Source of the DNA: Tethya wilhelma
Lineage: Eukaryota; Porifera; Demospongiae; Tethyida; Tethyidae
Assembly (NCBI GenBank): GCA_964030475.1
Contig: CAXIPT010000004.1
Span: forward strand, 2,307,327-2,371,326
Length of the DNA stretch: 64,000 bases
Direction of reading: 5' to 3'
In this document: positions 32,330 to 44,595 of the stretch, piece by piece
How positions within the stretch are numbered: position 1 is the first letter of the stretch
Layout of the letters: the number at the start of each line of letters is the position of its first letter
Translations under genes and position numbers: made by a program
Notes under the pieces: generated by a model
Databases searched by the model: none
What the model was told of the DNA's origin: nothing
What the model saw: the letters and a program-made list of their open reading frames with translations, nothing else

Positions 32330-35018
32330 CAAGGCCGCCTATCCCGGTAAGGCAGGTCAGGCTAAAGCCTGACCACTTTTTTTGCAAGAATATACTGGTA
32401 ATGGTCGTCAAATTTGGTAATGGTCGCCAAAAGAGGTATAATGGTCGTCACCGTTGCATGTACGTATTTACGTACACGTATGAACTATTGCCATAGCAAT
32501 ACCGTTTTACCATACACAAGTTTACAGACCACGTGTATTGCATCAGTTTTTAATTGTATTTCAGTCTTGATCATGTCACTGTCTAAGTTTCAAGCTTCTG
32601 ATTGCCCGAACATTGGATCGACTCCTCACCAACCTAGGAATGTAACTTTCCCAAAGGTACCATTTGGTAAATCTAAAATACAATACAGGTCATTTAATGC
32701 TAGTTGGTTTGACCAGTGGGCTTGGATACATTGGGATGAAGCTTCTCAACGTGCATTTTGTTTTACTTGTGTGAGTGCTTTCAAGGAAAGAAAGATTATG
32801 TCAGCTTCTGCAGACGTGGCTTTTATTGCTAAAGGATTCCAAAATTGGAAAGATGCTACTGCAGCTTTTCGTAAGCATGAAAGCTCATCTAGTCACAAAC
32901 AAGCAGTTCAGCAAGTAGTTACGATCCCAGCAACACATCACGATATAGGCGAGTCTCTTTCCACAGCTCTTGCACTTGAGAGGAAAGAAAACCGTAGATG
33001 CTTCCTCAAAGTGATGAGTACTTTGAAGTTTCTGGCCCGCCAAGGATTAGCATTGAGAGGTGATGGACTTGGTGAGGTTGACAGTAATTTTCTTCAAGTA
33101 TTGCATATGAGAGCCGAAGATATGCCTGATGGAGCTCTAACTAAATGGTTGGAAAGAAAAAGGAGCACTTACACTGGCCATGAATCACAAAATGAGATTT
33201 TGAAGGTAATGGCAATGCATGTATTGAAGCAGATCACTGCTAATCTTCAGTCATGTAAGTTTACCATTATGGTAGATGAAACAACTGATGTTAGCACCAC
33301 TGTTGTGTTGGTTTTTAGATGGGTAGACAACCTGCTACATGTCCATGAAGATTTTGTTGGTCTGTATCAGACAGACTCCATCAGTGCCAATTCTCTTGTG
33401 TCTATAATTGAAGATGTCTTGCTTCGTTTCAATCTCAAGCTAGAAAACTGTAGGGGACAATGTTATGATGGTGCAAGTAATATGAAAGGTCACATCTCGG
33501 GAGTTTCTACTCAACTTCTGAGGAAGGAACCTCGTGCCATTTATACCCATTGCTATGGTCACTCTCTTAATTTGGCTTGCCAGGATACTATTCGTGGTAT
33601 CAAAGTGATAAAAGATGCACTAGACACAACATTTGAGCTTTCAAAGCTCCTCAAGTATTCATCAAAACGTAACGTAGCTTTTAAAAAGATGAAAGATGAA
33701 ATGGCTCCATCTGAAGCTGGATTCCGTATACTCTCTGTCCCACAAGATGGACAGTGAGGGCAAATTCTCTTGCAAGTATAATCACCAATTATTCTGTTAT
33801 TCAATCAAGCTTAAAATTCTTCTCTGAAATGGCAAGACGAGACATGGAAATGTCAGCAAAGGTAAATGGTGTTGCGGTGCAGTTGTCGAGGTTCGACTTC
33901 TTGTTTGGTGTTATGCTGGGAGAAAAGGTGCTTCGAATAGCTGATAATTTAAGCCGTACGCTTCAACAGAAAGAGATATCTGCTGCAGAAGGATATCATG
34001 CTGCTGAACTTACTCGAAAGTGTTTGACTGATCTTCGTCAAGTCTCTGAATTTGCTGGAAGAATGTTATGACCAAACAGTGAGCTGGATGTAGATAAACC
34101 AGCACTACCTCATAGGCGTAGAGCACCAAGGCGACTTGAAACTGGAACTGGAGAGAGCTATTTTCCATCTTCAGTAGAGGACCTCTACAGAGTTGTATAC
34201 TATGAGGCACTTGAATCGCTGGTTGGCTGCATTAAGGATCGCTTTGATCAGCCTGGGTATGATGTTTATTCAAATTGGAGTCCCTTTTACTCAATGCAGC
34301 TAATGGAAAAGCCTTTGACAATGTTTCAGATGAAGTGATGCAGCTGTATGGGAGTGACTTCGATGAGCTAACCCTCAAATCACAATTAGGCATTCTACAC
34401 TCACATTTCTCTAGCAGTAAGGAATCTGTTCGTCTGTCTCATGTGGTAGAATATTTGACTAGTCTTGGTGAGTCTTGTTGTATGATAGTTTCAGAAGTGA
34501 AGAAGCTTGTTTCCCTAATACTTGTTCTACCAGCTACCAATGCAACTAGTGAACGCTCCTTTTCTGCTCTTAAAAGGGTGAAGACATTTCTCAGAAATTC
34601 AATGACACAGACACGCCTGAATCACCTTATGCTCCTTCATGTTCACAAAGAGTTAACTGATAAATTAGACCTTGCTGTTTGTGCCAATGACTTTGTTTGT
34701 GGAAATGAACATCGCCACCATCTATTTGGCAACTTTTGTGAAAATAGCTGACACTTTAGTATTTTTATTAAATTGCATAATTTAGCTCAACATTCATGCA
34801 TCATTACTGTTAATGTACATTAATTCCATCATCCTTATTGTTGATTAATACATGCTCAAATTGCACTAAATTGCATCTGTGACAGGTGTAAATTTCAAAA
34901 ATTTTCTGGGGGAGCATGCCCCCAGACCCCCCTAGCATGGCCCACTTCGCCGCCAATGCCACCTTCGGTGGCATACATTGTTTGCCTGACCACCCTTCAA
35001 CAGCTAGAGGCGGCTCTG
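32330..35018 (+). mobile_element. hAT element (ZMYM/TTF type)
   Basis: Left end CAAGGCCGCC and right end GGCGGCTCTG form imperfect TIRs; TTATG borders both sides (partial target duplication, exact edges uncertain). Subterminal GGTCAGGC/GCCTGACC palindrome at 32355-32374 recurs as GCCTGACC at 34985. Encodes the transposase below. Confidence 0.75.
32573..34751 (+). pseudogene. hAT transposase with TTF-type zinc finger
   Basis: Seen: TTF-type finger (WIHWDEASQRAFCFTCVSAF, then HESSSSHKQA), central domain (IMVDETTDVSTT with the first catalytic Asp; GQCYDGASNMKGH with the second; HCYGHSLNLA), and C-terminal dimerisation region (LVLPATNATSERSFSALKRV, containing the conserved SERSFSALK). Known: cut-and-paste transposase of the hAT superfamily, close to ZMYM1/KRAB-less domesticated forms. 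Open from ATG 32573 to 33757, then frame shifts near 33750 and 34270 and one nonsense codon at 34069 disable it. Confidence 0.88.
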
Positions 35019-36050
35019 TTATGCATGTTGATTGGAATGTGATTTATTTCCATGATAAGAGAAAGTTCCATGACATGTCATTAAATTTATTTGAGCACTC
35101 AGAAATTATAGAAACACTCCCACTATCAATAATAATAATTATTATATCTATATATGCTGTATAGCCAGAAAAATTCAGCAAGATTTAAATTCAGGGGATA
35201 ATTTGCTGTATGGCTGTGTAGTAATCATGTACACGTTCATTAAATATAGTAATAATTGAGTATTGCAAATTAGGTATGGTACCTATCAAGTCTCGTCTGC
35301 ATTATATAGTATGACCTTGCAAATTTAAGTACTTACCAAATTTCAGGCTATGCAGGACATGCATGTATATATACCACACTGGGTTGAGTGTTACCACTCC
35401 GCACTGTTGGAAATATCGTATTGCATGAATGCGGATTGAGTTGTAATATACATGTGCTCAATAGTAATATGATTGATACCAATGTCTTAGTTATTGTGGT
35501 AATTGTAATGACAAACTCAATAAAGCCGAACCAACTGATGAGTCCCGCCGCTATACTGAAATAAGGGATGAAAGCTATAATATTATTGACCCTTTAGGGC
35601 CATAAAATTATGAACTCCAGGCTCAGTATTGCTTTAATTTGTAGCTAGACTAATATTTACACATGCAACGCTTAGACTTCTAGTTTAGCTTTGCTATCCC
35701 CAGCTTATACTATACATACCGTAACTATAGAGAAAGAATTTTATAGTACAACACACTTTTACTGCTGCTTTTGCTAACTTTTGGTAGCTTTGTGAGTCTG
35801 GTAGGCATATTAATTTTCCAGCTCTGATAGTTAGTTTCCTGCCTGACATACAGCAAGCTTAATAATATTCAGACATTAGCAACCACAGCTATGCTATAGT
35901 GCATCGAATGACAAAATGTCCATAACTATTAATAAAATGATAATCATGGCCCTAAAGTGGTACAATAATACTATACCTATTGGTTATACTAATATTATAC
36001 CAAGGTCCAAGCTTTATGTAAGATTGCTGATAGGTGAAGTTAATCTATAC
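35019..36050. other. No feature recognised
   Basis: AT-rich DNA with many short repeats of TAATAATTATT; no ORF with domain signal. Confidence 0.5.
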
Positions 36051-36109
36051 CTGATGAGTGATGACGCCAGGAGCTGGTATTCTGTGCATGCGTTACGTAC
36101 TTGACTGCA

Positions 36110-36880
36110 TGGTCATTTCCAGTTTTGGTCTTTTACAATTTCTCAGCAGGTTATCTCAAGTTTCACCAAATTGGTCTACTTTTTCAAGACATAATTATCG
36201 CTCAGCAAGGTTTTCATCGTGCTGTGTTCTGGAATCAGTCTTACTAGTATATAAGCCATGGATGCTATACTCACTATGTCATAACATCAGCAGCTGGTAC
36301 AAGCAGTCCGCTAGTATTATTACCTTGTGGGATACAAGTAAAATTGCACAAAAACTATCTTTAAAAGATGTAATACAATATTCTCAGGTATTTACTGCTA
36401 CTCACAGCACAGTATATTATATTTATGCACATAAAGAATACCGTATAGTGGGAAATTTTTGTGGGGGAAAATTTTTGTGTTTTCGTCTTGAATAGAAATT
36501 CGCAGGGAAAATATTCGTGGATTGCATCTCCACATTACCTGACGACCACATACCTTACAAATTTTGTGGGGAAAAATTATTGCAGAAAGCTGCCAAACCA
36601 CAAAATTTGCAAAAATTTCCCCCCACAAAAATTTCCCGCTATACAGTATTTAGACTTTGAATCAGTGTTGGAAGCCACTAAACTAAATGGCATTTCTATC
36701 AAAGATGAGCTTCTATTAAAAGTGTTGCATGCTCACATACGTGCAACATATAATTATCAAACTTTTGTCTTGCATGGGCCTCATTTTAAATCTTTTGATA
36801 ATCTCAAAGCATATATGGAACTATATTTGCATTATGACAATCAATCACATGTCGGTCACCCTACAGGCAACCTTGTAAGC
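36110..36880 (+). CDS. Possible two-exon fragment of an unrecognised gene
   Basis: A reading ending WDTSKIAQKLSLKDVIQYSQ meets a GTATTT donor at 36388. After a MITE-bearing intron (36439-36648) an acceptor TTTAG at about 36651 opens DFESVLEATKLNGISIKDEL and goes on to HVGHPTGNL before a GTAAGC donor near 36875. Composition is protein-like, but no domain is recognised, and the 5' part contains stops. It could be an old gene or another transposon. Confidence 0.3.
36439..36648. mobile_element. MITE family C, copy 1
   Basis: TIRs TACCGTATAGTGGGAAATTT and reverse complement of TACTGTATAGCGGGAAATTT; 210 bp, no ORF. Confidence 0.88.
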
Positions 36881-36898
36881 ATATAGGTTGAATATCAT

Positions 36899-37052
36899 GT
36901 TGCCATGGAGAGCTACAGCTTGAAAAAGTAGTAAATTTTGGTGTGCATTAAATGGAAAGTGCTGTATATCTCTCCATGGCAACATATCAATGAATAAAAA
37001 TATAGTACTATAACACAAGATTTCACATAAAATTTTGGGTTGCCATGGCAAC
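36899..37052. promoter_or_regulatory. Cluster of three X-box (RFX)-like sites
   Basis: GTTGCCATGGCAAC (37039-37052) is a perfect 14-bp X-box palindrome. GTTGCCATGGAGAG (36899-36912) and TCTCCATGGCAAC (36971-36983) are inverted near-matches. Known: RFX factors bind this consensus, often at ciliary genes. No clear downstream gene, so function is inference. Confidence 0.5.
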
Positions 37053-37291
37053 TGCATATCATTTCCGGAATTTTAATTGAAGATATTTTAATGAATATTC
37101 ATAATAAGATTGGTCATGTGACTGTGTGGGTTAAGGATGTTTGGAGCATCATTCACATGTGTTACCATGGTGAAAGCATGTTAAACAATAAAGATATTCT
37201 TAATTTTTTTCCTTAATTAGGGAGCCGGTCCTTAACTTGCCAGAGGATCAGCCTACAATCATGGTGGTTCTACTAATGAACAAATAAGGGA

Positions 37292-37498
37292 TACCGTATA
37301 CCGCTTAATTTTTGTGGTACTTAACTTTCGCGGTTTTTGCGGATCAAACGTTATCCGGCAAAATTGTTCAACGAAAAATTGCGTGCTCATATGCGTGCGC
37401 ACACGAATGATATCAATCCGCGAAACTTATTCAACGAAAATCTGCAATAGCGCAATCCGCGAAATTAATTAACCTCGAAAATTAAGCAGTATAAGGTA
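37292..37498. mobile_element. MITE family C, copy 2
   Basis: TIRs TACCGTATACCGCTTAATTT and reverse complement of TACCTTATACTGCTTAATTT; 207 bp; interior rich in TTCGCGG and CCGCGAA. Confidence 0.88.
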
Positions 37499-39042
37499 AT
37501 ATTAAAAACTTTATGGGACAATGATTATTATGATCATTAGAGCATGAATTACGTATACATTACAATACTAATACTGATAATGTGGTTATACAACTAACTA
37601 GCTAGTCAACAACAAACATTGATTTGCCTTAATAATGAATGTTGCCACCGTGGTAATTTCCAAGTGTGTCATGACTAGCTGTCAAGCGTGTATAGAATTG
37701 TGTATAGACTGTTATTACAGTCAAACTGATGGTTCAAAAACTATCACTTATGGTTAACAGACCATCTTTTATAATCAGTCTTGTATTGCATTTATACCAA
37801 CTTATTATATAGAATTATGTACTTGAGCACCTCTCAGACACAATTTATAGAGTCTGATTATTATTTATTGCTGCATTAAATCATAATAATACATAATGCA
37901 TATCATATACGTGTATGCATTCTTATAAACAATACCACCACGTGCACAATATTGATAGTATAACTAGTGGGATCAAAATGATCAGGGGGCGAGCCTGAGG
38001 AAGAGTTATGTTTTGTTGTAACAAAGCCAATATTCTGCATGCGTGTGCTAGCTAGTACGCATGACATTTGTATACGTGGAATTGTGGATGTGCATGGTGT
38101 GTTCCAGTAGCTCCCTGTCTACAAACAAGTACATTGAGGCTATCAGGCCATCGTGGCAAGCAGGATACAATGCTGTTGATGTCTTGTGGCAAGTTTATGA
38201 TACCGAGAGCACTCAGATGGATTGAAATGTTGTATGCTTGGAAAAGGTTCACCACTGACATGTTGTACAATCACGTGCTCTAAGTCCAATGATTGTTGTT
38301 TCATCCTGTAGCCCAGATTAGTGGAAGTACAATTGGTGCAGTATGAGTCTGTGTGGTACTTTCACTAATGGTAGTTGTTGCTCTCGTTCTACAGAAGCGG
38401 TACTATATGCTCATTGTTACTCATTGCTCTCCTCCTACTTTTGCTTCTCAGCAGCAAGCAGCATGCTGCCTGTTCTCTTGATCTTTCTGTTGTTGTTTCA
38501 CTGTAAGTGTCTCTTACTGCTCTCCTCTTACTATCTTCTGCTCTCAGCATGCCGCATGCATGCTCTCTCTTGCCTCAACTAATCTTCTTCTTCATTCGTG
38601 TGAAGCACATAATTATTACTGTTAGAATTATATATTTGCAGGTACCGTACATTTTTTGCGGATTTTAGATTTGCTACTATGATTTTGTTGAACAGGCAAA
38701 GTGTTTATTGATGTTAGCATAGTAGTAGAGAAGGAGCCAGGACTACAGCTGAAGTGGTTTACAGTACACATAGCAAAGTGGTTTACATTAATACACATGG
38801 TGTGGTGAAGTGGCTTGTACTTGCTCGTACCTTCTTAGTGATATTCATTACAGTTTGTTCCGTAAGACTACGGTTGCACAAGTACATGATGTAATGGCTA
38901 GCTAGCTGTACCTTGCACCTTGACCTATATATTATTAGCGTCACGGTCGATCGGTCGGTTGGTCGGTTGGTCGCTTACATGAAAATCAATGCACTCACCG
39001 GAATATTGGGGCTCGCTCAGGCTCGCCCCAATTATTATGTAT

Positions 39043-39312
39043 ACAAGTACAAAAAACATTAGAAATGTAATGCAAACATAGGAATGGCCAAATCGTAAAA
39101 AAAGTGAGCAAACAAGATAGAAATGGTTGTCAGATTGAGCGAGTTCATTTCACTGTGTCATCTATGTTCATTTCCCTACTGAGCTCAATGACATCGTAGA
39201 CACAGGAATGAACTCACTCAATCTAACAACCATTTCTATCTTGTTTGCTCACTTTTTTTACGATTTGGCCATTCCTATGTTTGCATTACATTTCTAATGT
39301 TTTTTGTACTTG
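39043..39312. mobile_element. MITE family B, short foldback copy
   Basis: 270 bp, almost wholly palindromic: ACAAGTACAAAAAACATTAG at the left, its complement at the right end, arms over 110 bp. Confidence 0.9.
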
Positions 39313-39569
39313 TTTGTTCCATTTTTTTGAATAATTATTTATAATACCAGTTGAATTTAGTCGTTAGCCTGCGCAGAGAACTTGCAATGCCAACACTGAA
39401 CCTAGTCTCGTGGGCCAGACACTGAACCCTACCATGAGTACTGAGTCATGCCTTTCAGACAGCTGAAACTGTGAAATCTCAAGCTGAATGTGATTTATAT
39501 CAATTATATGTGTGTCTTGTTAGCTACAGATAACTTCCCTGCTGAAGAACTGAACACAGAGGAGGACAG

Positions 39570-40070
39570 AACTTGGGGCACTGCATGTTTGCAATAGATT
39601 CCAAATAACGCGCACTTTGAGATGGAAAGGGTCGTTAAGCTAGCCTATGAATAATGAATGAGTTTAGAAATTAATGGCTGCCATATGGAGAAGGCGCTTT
39701 TCGCCTTGTATCTAGCAACTCAATGAGAGATACAAAAAACCGATGGCAAAAGCGATTGAAGACAAAGAAACCAAGTTTGTTCGTTCAAGAATCAGCTTCT
39801 AAAAGTGAATGGTCTTTGAGATATGGCGTGAGAAGATAGAAGAAGAATAAGAAGATGGAGAAAATAGGAGGTTTGGCATATTTTAGTTTGGTACTTCAGC
39901 GAAGGTTTTAGGCCATATTTTTGGGCTCATTAGAGAGAGAAAGAGCTAAATAGTAGCTTGAGAAGCCTTTTAGTGTCAAGCGCTCCGTTTTTGCAGAGTT
40001 ATTCGCGTGAATATTTGTATTGCGCTAATGGGCCATCCGTGCCATTCCTATGTACCCAGTACTACCGTAC
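39570..40070. repeat. Repeat G, inverted copy at 49085-49620
   Basis: Shared words include GAATATTTGTATTGCGCTAA, GGAGAAGGCGCTTTTCG and AGAATCAGCTTCT. Contains an open start (MAAIWRRRFSPCI) that soon stops in both copies. Confidence 0.85.
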
Positions 40071-41059
40071 TGGGAATAATATTATAATTATGATAAACTG
40101 TGCACATGCATGTATTATTGAGCTTAATGCAACTGATGCTCTATAATGAAATATACTAAGTCTTAATAATTAGTGTAATACAATGTCATTCATCTCAATC
40201 AATGCATACACTCATAATGTATTACAATAATTGATTACAGATCTTTGCTTCTACAATGTATTCTCGTACACTCATAATATAATGTATTTTTACAGATCTC
40301 ATGTAGGTTGATTCTCCTAGACTCAACCATCGAACAGTTACTGCATGTATACTACAATATATTGAGTTGCATCATTACATCAACATTTCTTTATTAATTT
40401 AAAAGGAAAGAAAAAAAGGACTGACTCCAGAAAGTAGTCAAGGATTGGTATCACAGCTACCAAACGAGCTTGCTTTCCAAAACAGGAGTTGATCTCGCGG
40501 GAGTCAACCTCATAAGAAATCGATCTCGCAAGAATTGGTTGTATGAGAGTTGATTTCACGAGAATTTATATTATCTTGTGGGAAGAATGAATTGATTTTT
40601 GATAAACCAAAAATATATACTGCTCTCTCTATACATATTGAGTATAAATTTTCATGCAGCAGTTTATGGCAGTGTAGTAGCTTCCTGTCACATGCACCAG
40701 AGATATAATTATCATGGCCACACTCACTGTTCCTGCCCAAATACAGAACAGGGTGTAAATTTTGTTGCAAAATGCACAGAAGATATGTAGTCCACAGTGA
40801 CCAATGTCCGAATTCAATAACTCAAGTCAAAACAGCAAGTAAAACAGTACAGAACAACAACAAAAAAATGGCTTAGAATATTATACAAACCAAAGTAGAT
40901 AAACAGGTTTAAACTGCACAAAACCTTGTACAACTAAAATTAACACAGTCAATATGTGGGTGACAAATTACACACAACACAAGGTACTGTTCACATAACA
41001 TAACTTCAAAGTTGGAGAATGTTCTCTTATAACCAATAAGTTAAACAGTGTAAAGGAAT

Positions 41060-41830
41060 AATGTTATACCCAATGCTTCACGTAGGATTTAAAGGGTTGT
41101 CTGGGTTGAGTGTTTATAGTCTTGATCTCCAGCCCAATCAGCATCTGAATATCCGATCAGTGTTTCGTCACTTGATTTCACATACTTGAGAGCAAGGTCA
41201 ATTGTTCCATTCAAGTAGCAAACAATTCATTTTACTGATTCAGAAGTCAAATGTAATGTGGTCAGTGCAGAGCTGAACTTTGACATATCTCCAACTGCTT
41301 GAGCAATACGTGGCCTACTAGCATATAAAGTGCTTCCAACCATACTCTGGTATGATGCTCGATTTACAGGACCACTTACTCCATCATCTTTGGTGAGTTT
41401 CACACTCACATCTGCTGGTATGGAAGTTGGCTCATCTACATGATCACTTGCAACAATAGCTAGACTTGTGTACTCATATAATTTATACCAAATCGGACTG
41501 GTGGGCTCATGATGCTGTTCTTCATCTTCATCTTCATGAGAGCCTTGGATACATGAGCTGGTAGCCTCTTCTGTAGGTTGCACATCTACCACTACTACTA
41601 ACTTGTCACGACTGATCATGAGTTCTAGGTCACTTTAATGCCAAAATCAGATTCATTGAAGACGACATCTCTTCGTATTACAACACTGTAAATCCTCTCA
41701 TTCAGCAGCCTGTAACCTTTCGAATTGATACTCTACCCAGCAAAACCTAGTTTGTCTGCTTTCTTGTCCAGTTTCTGTCTCTGGCTATCTGGAACAAAAT
41801 CCCTGAATAAAAAAATTACACAAACAAAGA
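41060..41830 (-). pseudogene. Ty1/copia pol fragment
   Basis: From the right: RQKLDKKADKLGFAG, SKGYRLLNERIYSVVIRRDV and VFNESDF (end of copia integrase region), then acidic linker, then SYQSMVGSTLYASRPRIAQA, VGDMSKFSSA and DLALKYVKSSDETLIGYSDA (RT-RNase H connection and RNase H start). Known: these blocks are diagnostic for copia pol. The reverse transcriptase proper is missing and stops are present. The second copy in C2 lacks a further 240 bp. Confidence 0.8.
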
Positions 41831-42416
41831 CTGACAATTTTACAAAATAAGAATGAATTGCACTAAACAAACTTAAACAGAATAAGATTGCATATAGAAA
41901 ATTGAGGACAAAATGAAAGAAAAGCGGGGAGGCAAATGGAAATGCATGCAGTGTGCTCTAATATGAGTGCCACTAAGTCATGTAGGGGGTCTACATTGGG
42001 GCATGTGTGGTTAAAGAAGCACCCAGATAATGTTAGCAAATAACTATACAAGATATAGTTGTTTAGTTCACTTTATAAATCGTTTATTTGGGGGGGAGGA
42101 GGAATATTCCTACACACCCACCCCTAAATGAAACCCTGCATGAGAATGAACATATTAAAAAAAACTATATTGATCACAAACTACAATTATGACACCAAAA
42201 GTCTATTGGCAAAGTACCACCCACAATACTGACTGACATAATGGAGCATCAACTCACAGGTCCTCTGACTTACATTTACTGAAGTCAGACAGTTTCCTCC
42301 ATCAATATTGTGGGTAGGTATTAGCTATCCTAGCATCTATTAACAGAACAAACCACCACAATATAGACAACTGACACTAGTCTTGCTAGAAATAAAACAA
42401 ACAAAAGAAAACTATA

Positions 42417-42695
42417 ATGGTCACAAACTACAATGATGACACCAAAAGAACGAAAACTGTAATCAGAAAACAACGGAAACTTATCACAAATGACTCAAAC
42501 TTCAAACTAATATTTCCCCACTCACCTCTTGTAGTAACAAGAGGTGACAAATATCTGAGAAAACACATTGTAAGAGCTACGCTTAAACCATTACCAGCTG
42601 AGAGCAACACCAAAGCAGATGAAACCACCAACATAAACCCTAATGAATCAACAAACACAAACAAAGAAGACAACTACCAACTTAAACATAACTAG
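42417..42695 (+). CDS. Uncharacterised 92-codon ORF in block C1
   Basis: MVTNYNDDTKRTKTVIRKQR, Lys/Asn/Thr-rich tail. In C2 the matching stretch has indels that break the frame, which argues against a conserved gene. Flanking sequences (42170-42310 and 42790-42900) repeat each other. Confidence 0.25.
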   Translation: MVTNYNDDTKRTKTVIRKQRKLITNDSNFKLIFPHSPLVVTRGDKYLRKHIVRATLKPLPAESNTKADETTNINPNESTNTNKEDNYQLKHN

Positions 42696-43527
42696 AAGCT
42701 TTGCAAACCTAATCTAAAGATGCAAGACAAAGGGTTCAATGTGTAAAACTTTGTAACAGACTGAGAGCACCCACAACATAACCAATCACCCACCCACAAT
42801 ACTGACATTATGGAGTATCAACTCACAGGTCCTCTGACTTACATTTACTGAAGCCAGACCATTTCCTCCATCAATATTGTGGGTGGGTACTATCCTAATT
42901 CATCAGTGAAAGAAAGCATTAACAACCACCATAGCCTGTATTACATATCCACAGACTCATATTGACCTGCCACCAATGGCATATAAACAATTGAACAGGC
43001 TCCATGGACCAAATATCTGGAAATTGCCTTAGGGTCTGATTACATGCAATTTAGTACTCAGCAACAAAACAAGATATCTTGTTACACATGCACCAGCCAA
43101 CACTCCAACATGTGCATGGATGCATTACATATAAGATACCAAGTATTTGAATAGTCTGCAAGCTACAGTAAAGAAAGCAAGTTTACAAACAATTTCAATT
43201 GGTAAACGTTTACTTCTTGCTTTTACAAGCTTTGGACAAAACTCTAATAAAAACAAATATCATATCACGAAATTTTTCTGTATAGGGATGAAACTTGTTA
43301 ACACTGTTGAATAGCAAAGGTACAGTAGATATCTCATTCCACAATGAAACAAAACTGGGCAATTACTAGCTACAACTCGAGTTTCAAAGCAACTGCCAAT
43401 CACTTAATATTTGCACCTGCGACCACGGTCAAGTAATCTAAAATTTCCATTTTGACCATTGACCGTCGCTAAAATTTGATCTTGACCATTGACCAAACGG
43501 TGAATTTCGCGCTTGACTCATCGCATN

Positions 43528-43671
43528 ACTCAATAAGGAGATTGTTAAATGCAGCCCGTACAGGAAGAATTCTGCACACACTCTCAACAGCCATTCCGTC
43601 TTGTTTGCGTTCTTTTTACGATTTAGCCATTCCTGTGTCTCATTACATTTCAAATGTTTTTTTTTACTTGT
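43528..43671 (-). repeat. MITE family B end, truncated at N 43527
   Basis: Matches the right arm of 18201-19420, with the inner part (ACTCAATAAGGAGATTGTTA) in the opposite orientation. Confidence 0.85.
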
Positions 43672-43723
43672 AAAGAAAGGATTGGGTCTCCTCCACTCAC
43701 CTCCACCCCTAGGTCCTTCACCC

Positions 43724-44595
43724 CTAGGCCCTAGGTCCTCTACGTGGCCATGGTCGGGGAGTCCCAGGTCTCCGGGCTACTGATTTCCTGGGATGACCAC
43801 GCCTTGCACCTGGCCTACTGGTATGTCTACACCTTCTGAGTCGTGGATCTGTGGGTGGCCCAGTACTAGGGACTGGAAGACCAACTGGAGTGACTAAAGG
43901 ACCTGAAGGACCGACTGCAGTGACCGAAGGACCAACTGGAGGACCGGCTGCAGTGAAAGGAGTACTAGTTGGTGGTGGATGAAGAAATGACAGAATTGCT
44001 GGTAATGATGATTCTGACATGACGGATGCTGTCTCAAACAGTTCATCAATGTCGACATTACCTGTAATGGAAGTCAAATTAAGTTGATATAAATGTGAGT
44101 TTGATGCTATGATCAAATAAGGTACTTACTGTCAGCTTCTGCATCTGCGTTGCTGTAGGCCAGACTGGCCAAAGTGGCTATGCTGCTGTTGCTGACAATT
44201 TCCAGGTTGGCAAAATCTATAGTTTAAAATCGTAGAAAAACATCAGATTTTGCAAAAATTATTGGATATATGTTAATAATTATGGTTTTCACTGCATGCA
44301 CGTCGTCATGCATATATAATTATATACACACAGTGGAATAGTTTGTAATTAGTAGGCAACTATGCTTTATATGTAGTATAAGAAAGGAAATTTATCATGA
44401 CACATTGTTCACATGCAGGATCTGTTTACCTTGCAGTTCATTCGTGATGGTTTCATCACTTGGTCCACCAACATCTATGTAAGATGTCTCAATTGTGTCT
44501 TCAACTCCACCATTTGCTTGACTGACGTGTGACCTATTTGGTAAGTTAGCTTCAAATCGATATTGGTCTGCTCCTTTGACAGCCTTGCTTTTCCC
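43724..44595 (-). CDS. Proline-rich, AT-hook-like gene, copy A
   Basis: Exons 44430-about 44595, 44130-44216 and 43724-44061 match copy B. Exon 2 is 87 nt in both. Differences from B in exons 1 and 3 include indels of 9, 6 and 12 nt that keep the frame. Near the end A gains a duplicated CCTAGG-containing unit that brings in a stop (GPRA), removing the GGRPRGGG tail of copy B. Content: acidic N-terminus (VGGPSDETITNELQG), DFANLEIVSNSSIATLASLA, then Pro/Gly/Val repeats and an Arg/Pro/Gly basic end. Unknown function; probably nuclear from composition (inference). Confidence 0.6.

Larger units (their letters stand above)
37965..40075. mobile_element. C1-specific 2.1-kb insertion
   Basis: Absent from C2, where the sequence passes directly from AATATTAATAGTATAATTAT to the shared TATAATTATGATAAACTGTG. 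Contains MITE B copy 4 and repeat G. Its right end CCCAGTACTACCGTACTG also ends the inverted copy at 49085. No transposase found. Confidence 0.55.
37550..43526. repeat. Duplicated block C1 (direct copy at 53650-57890)
   Basis: Long near-identical stretches in the same orientation, for example around 37560-37960, 40560-41330 and 41590-43020. C1 has an extra 2.1 kb (37965-40075). Ends at N 43527. Confidence 0.85.

Noticed and set aside
38052..38283. Overlapping ORFs on both strands (71-72 codons)
   Set aside because: No recognisable domain, no splice context, inside a repeat-type insertion.
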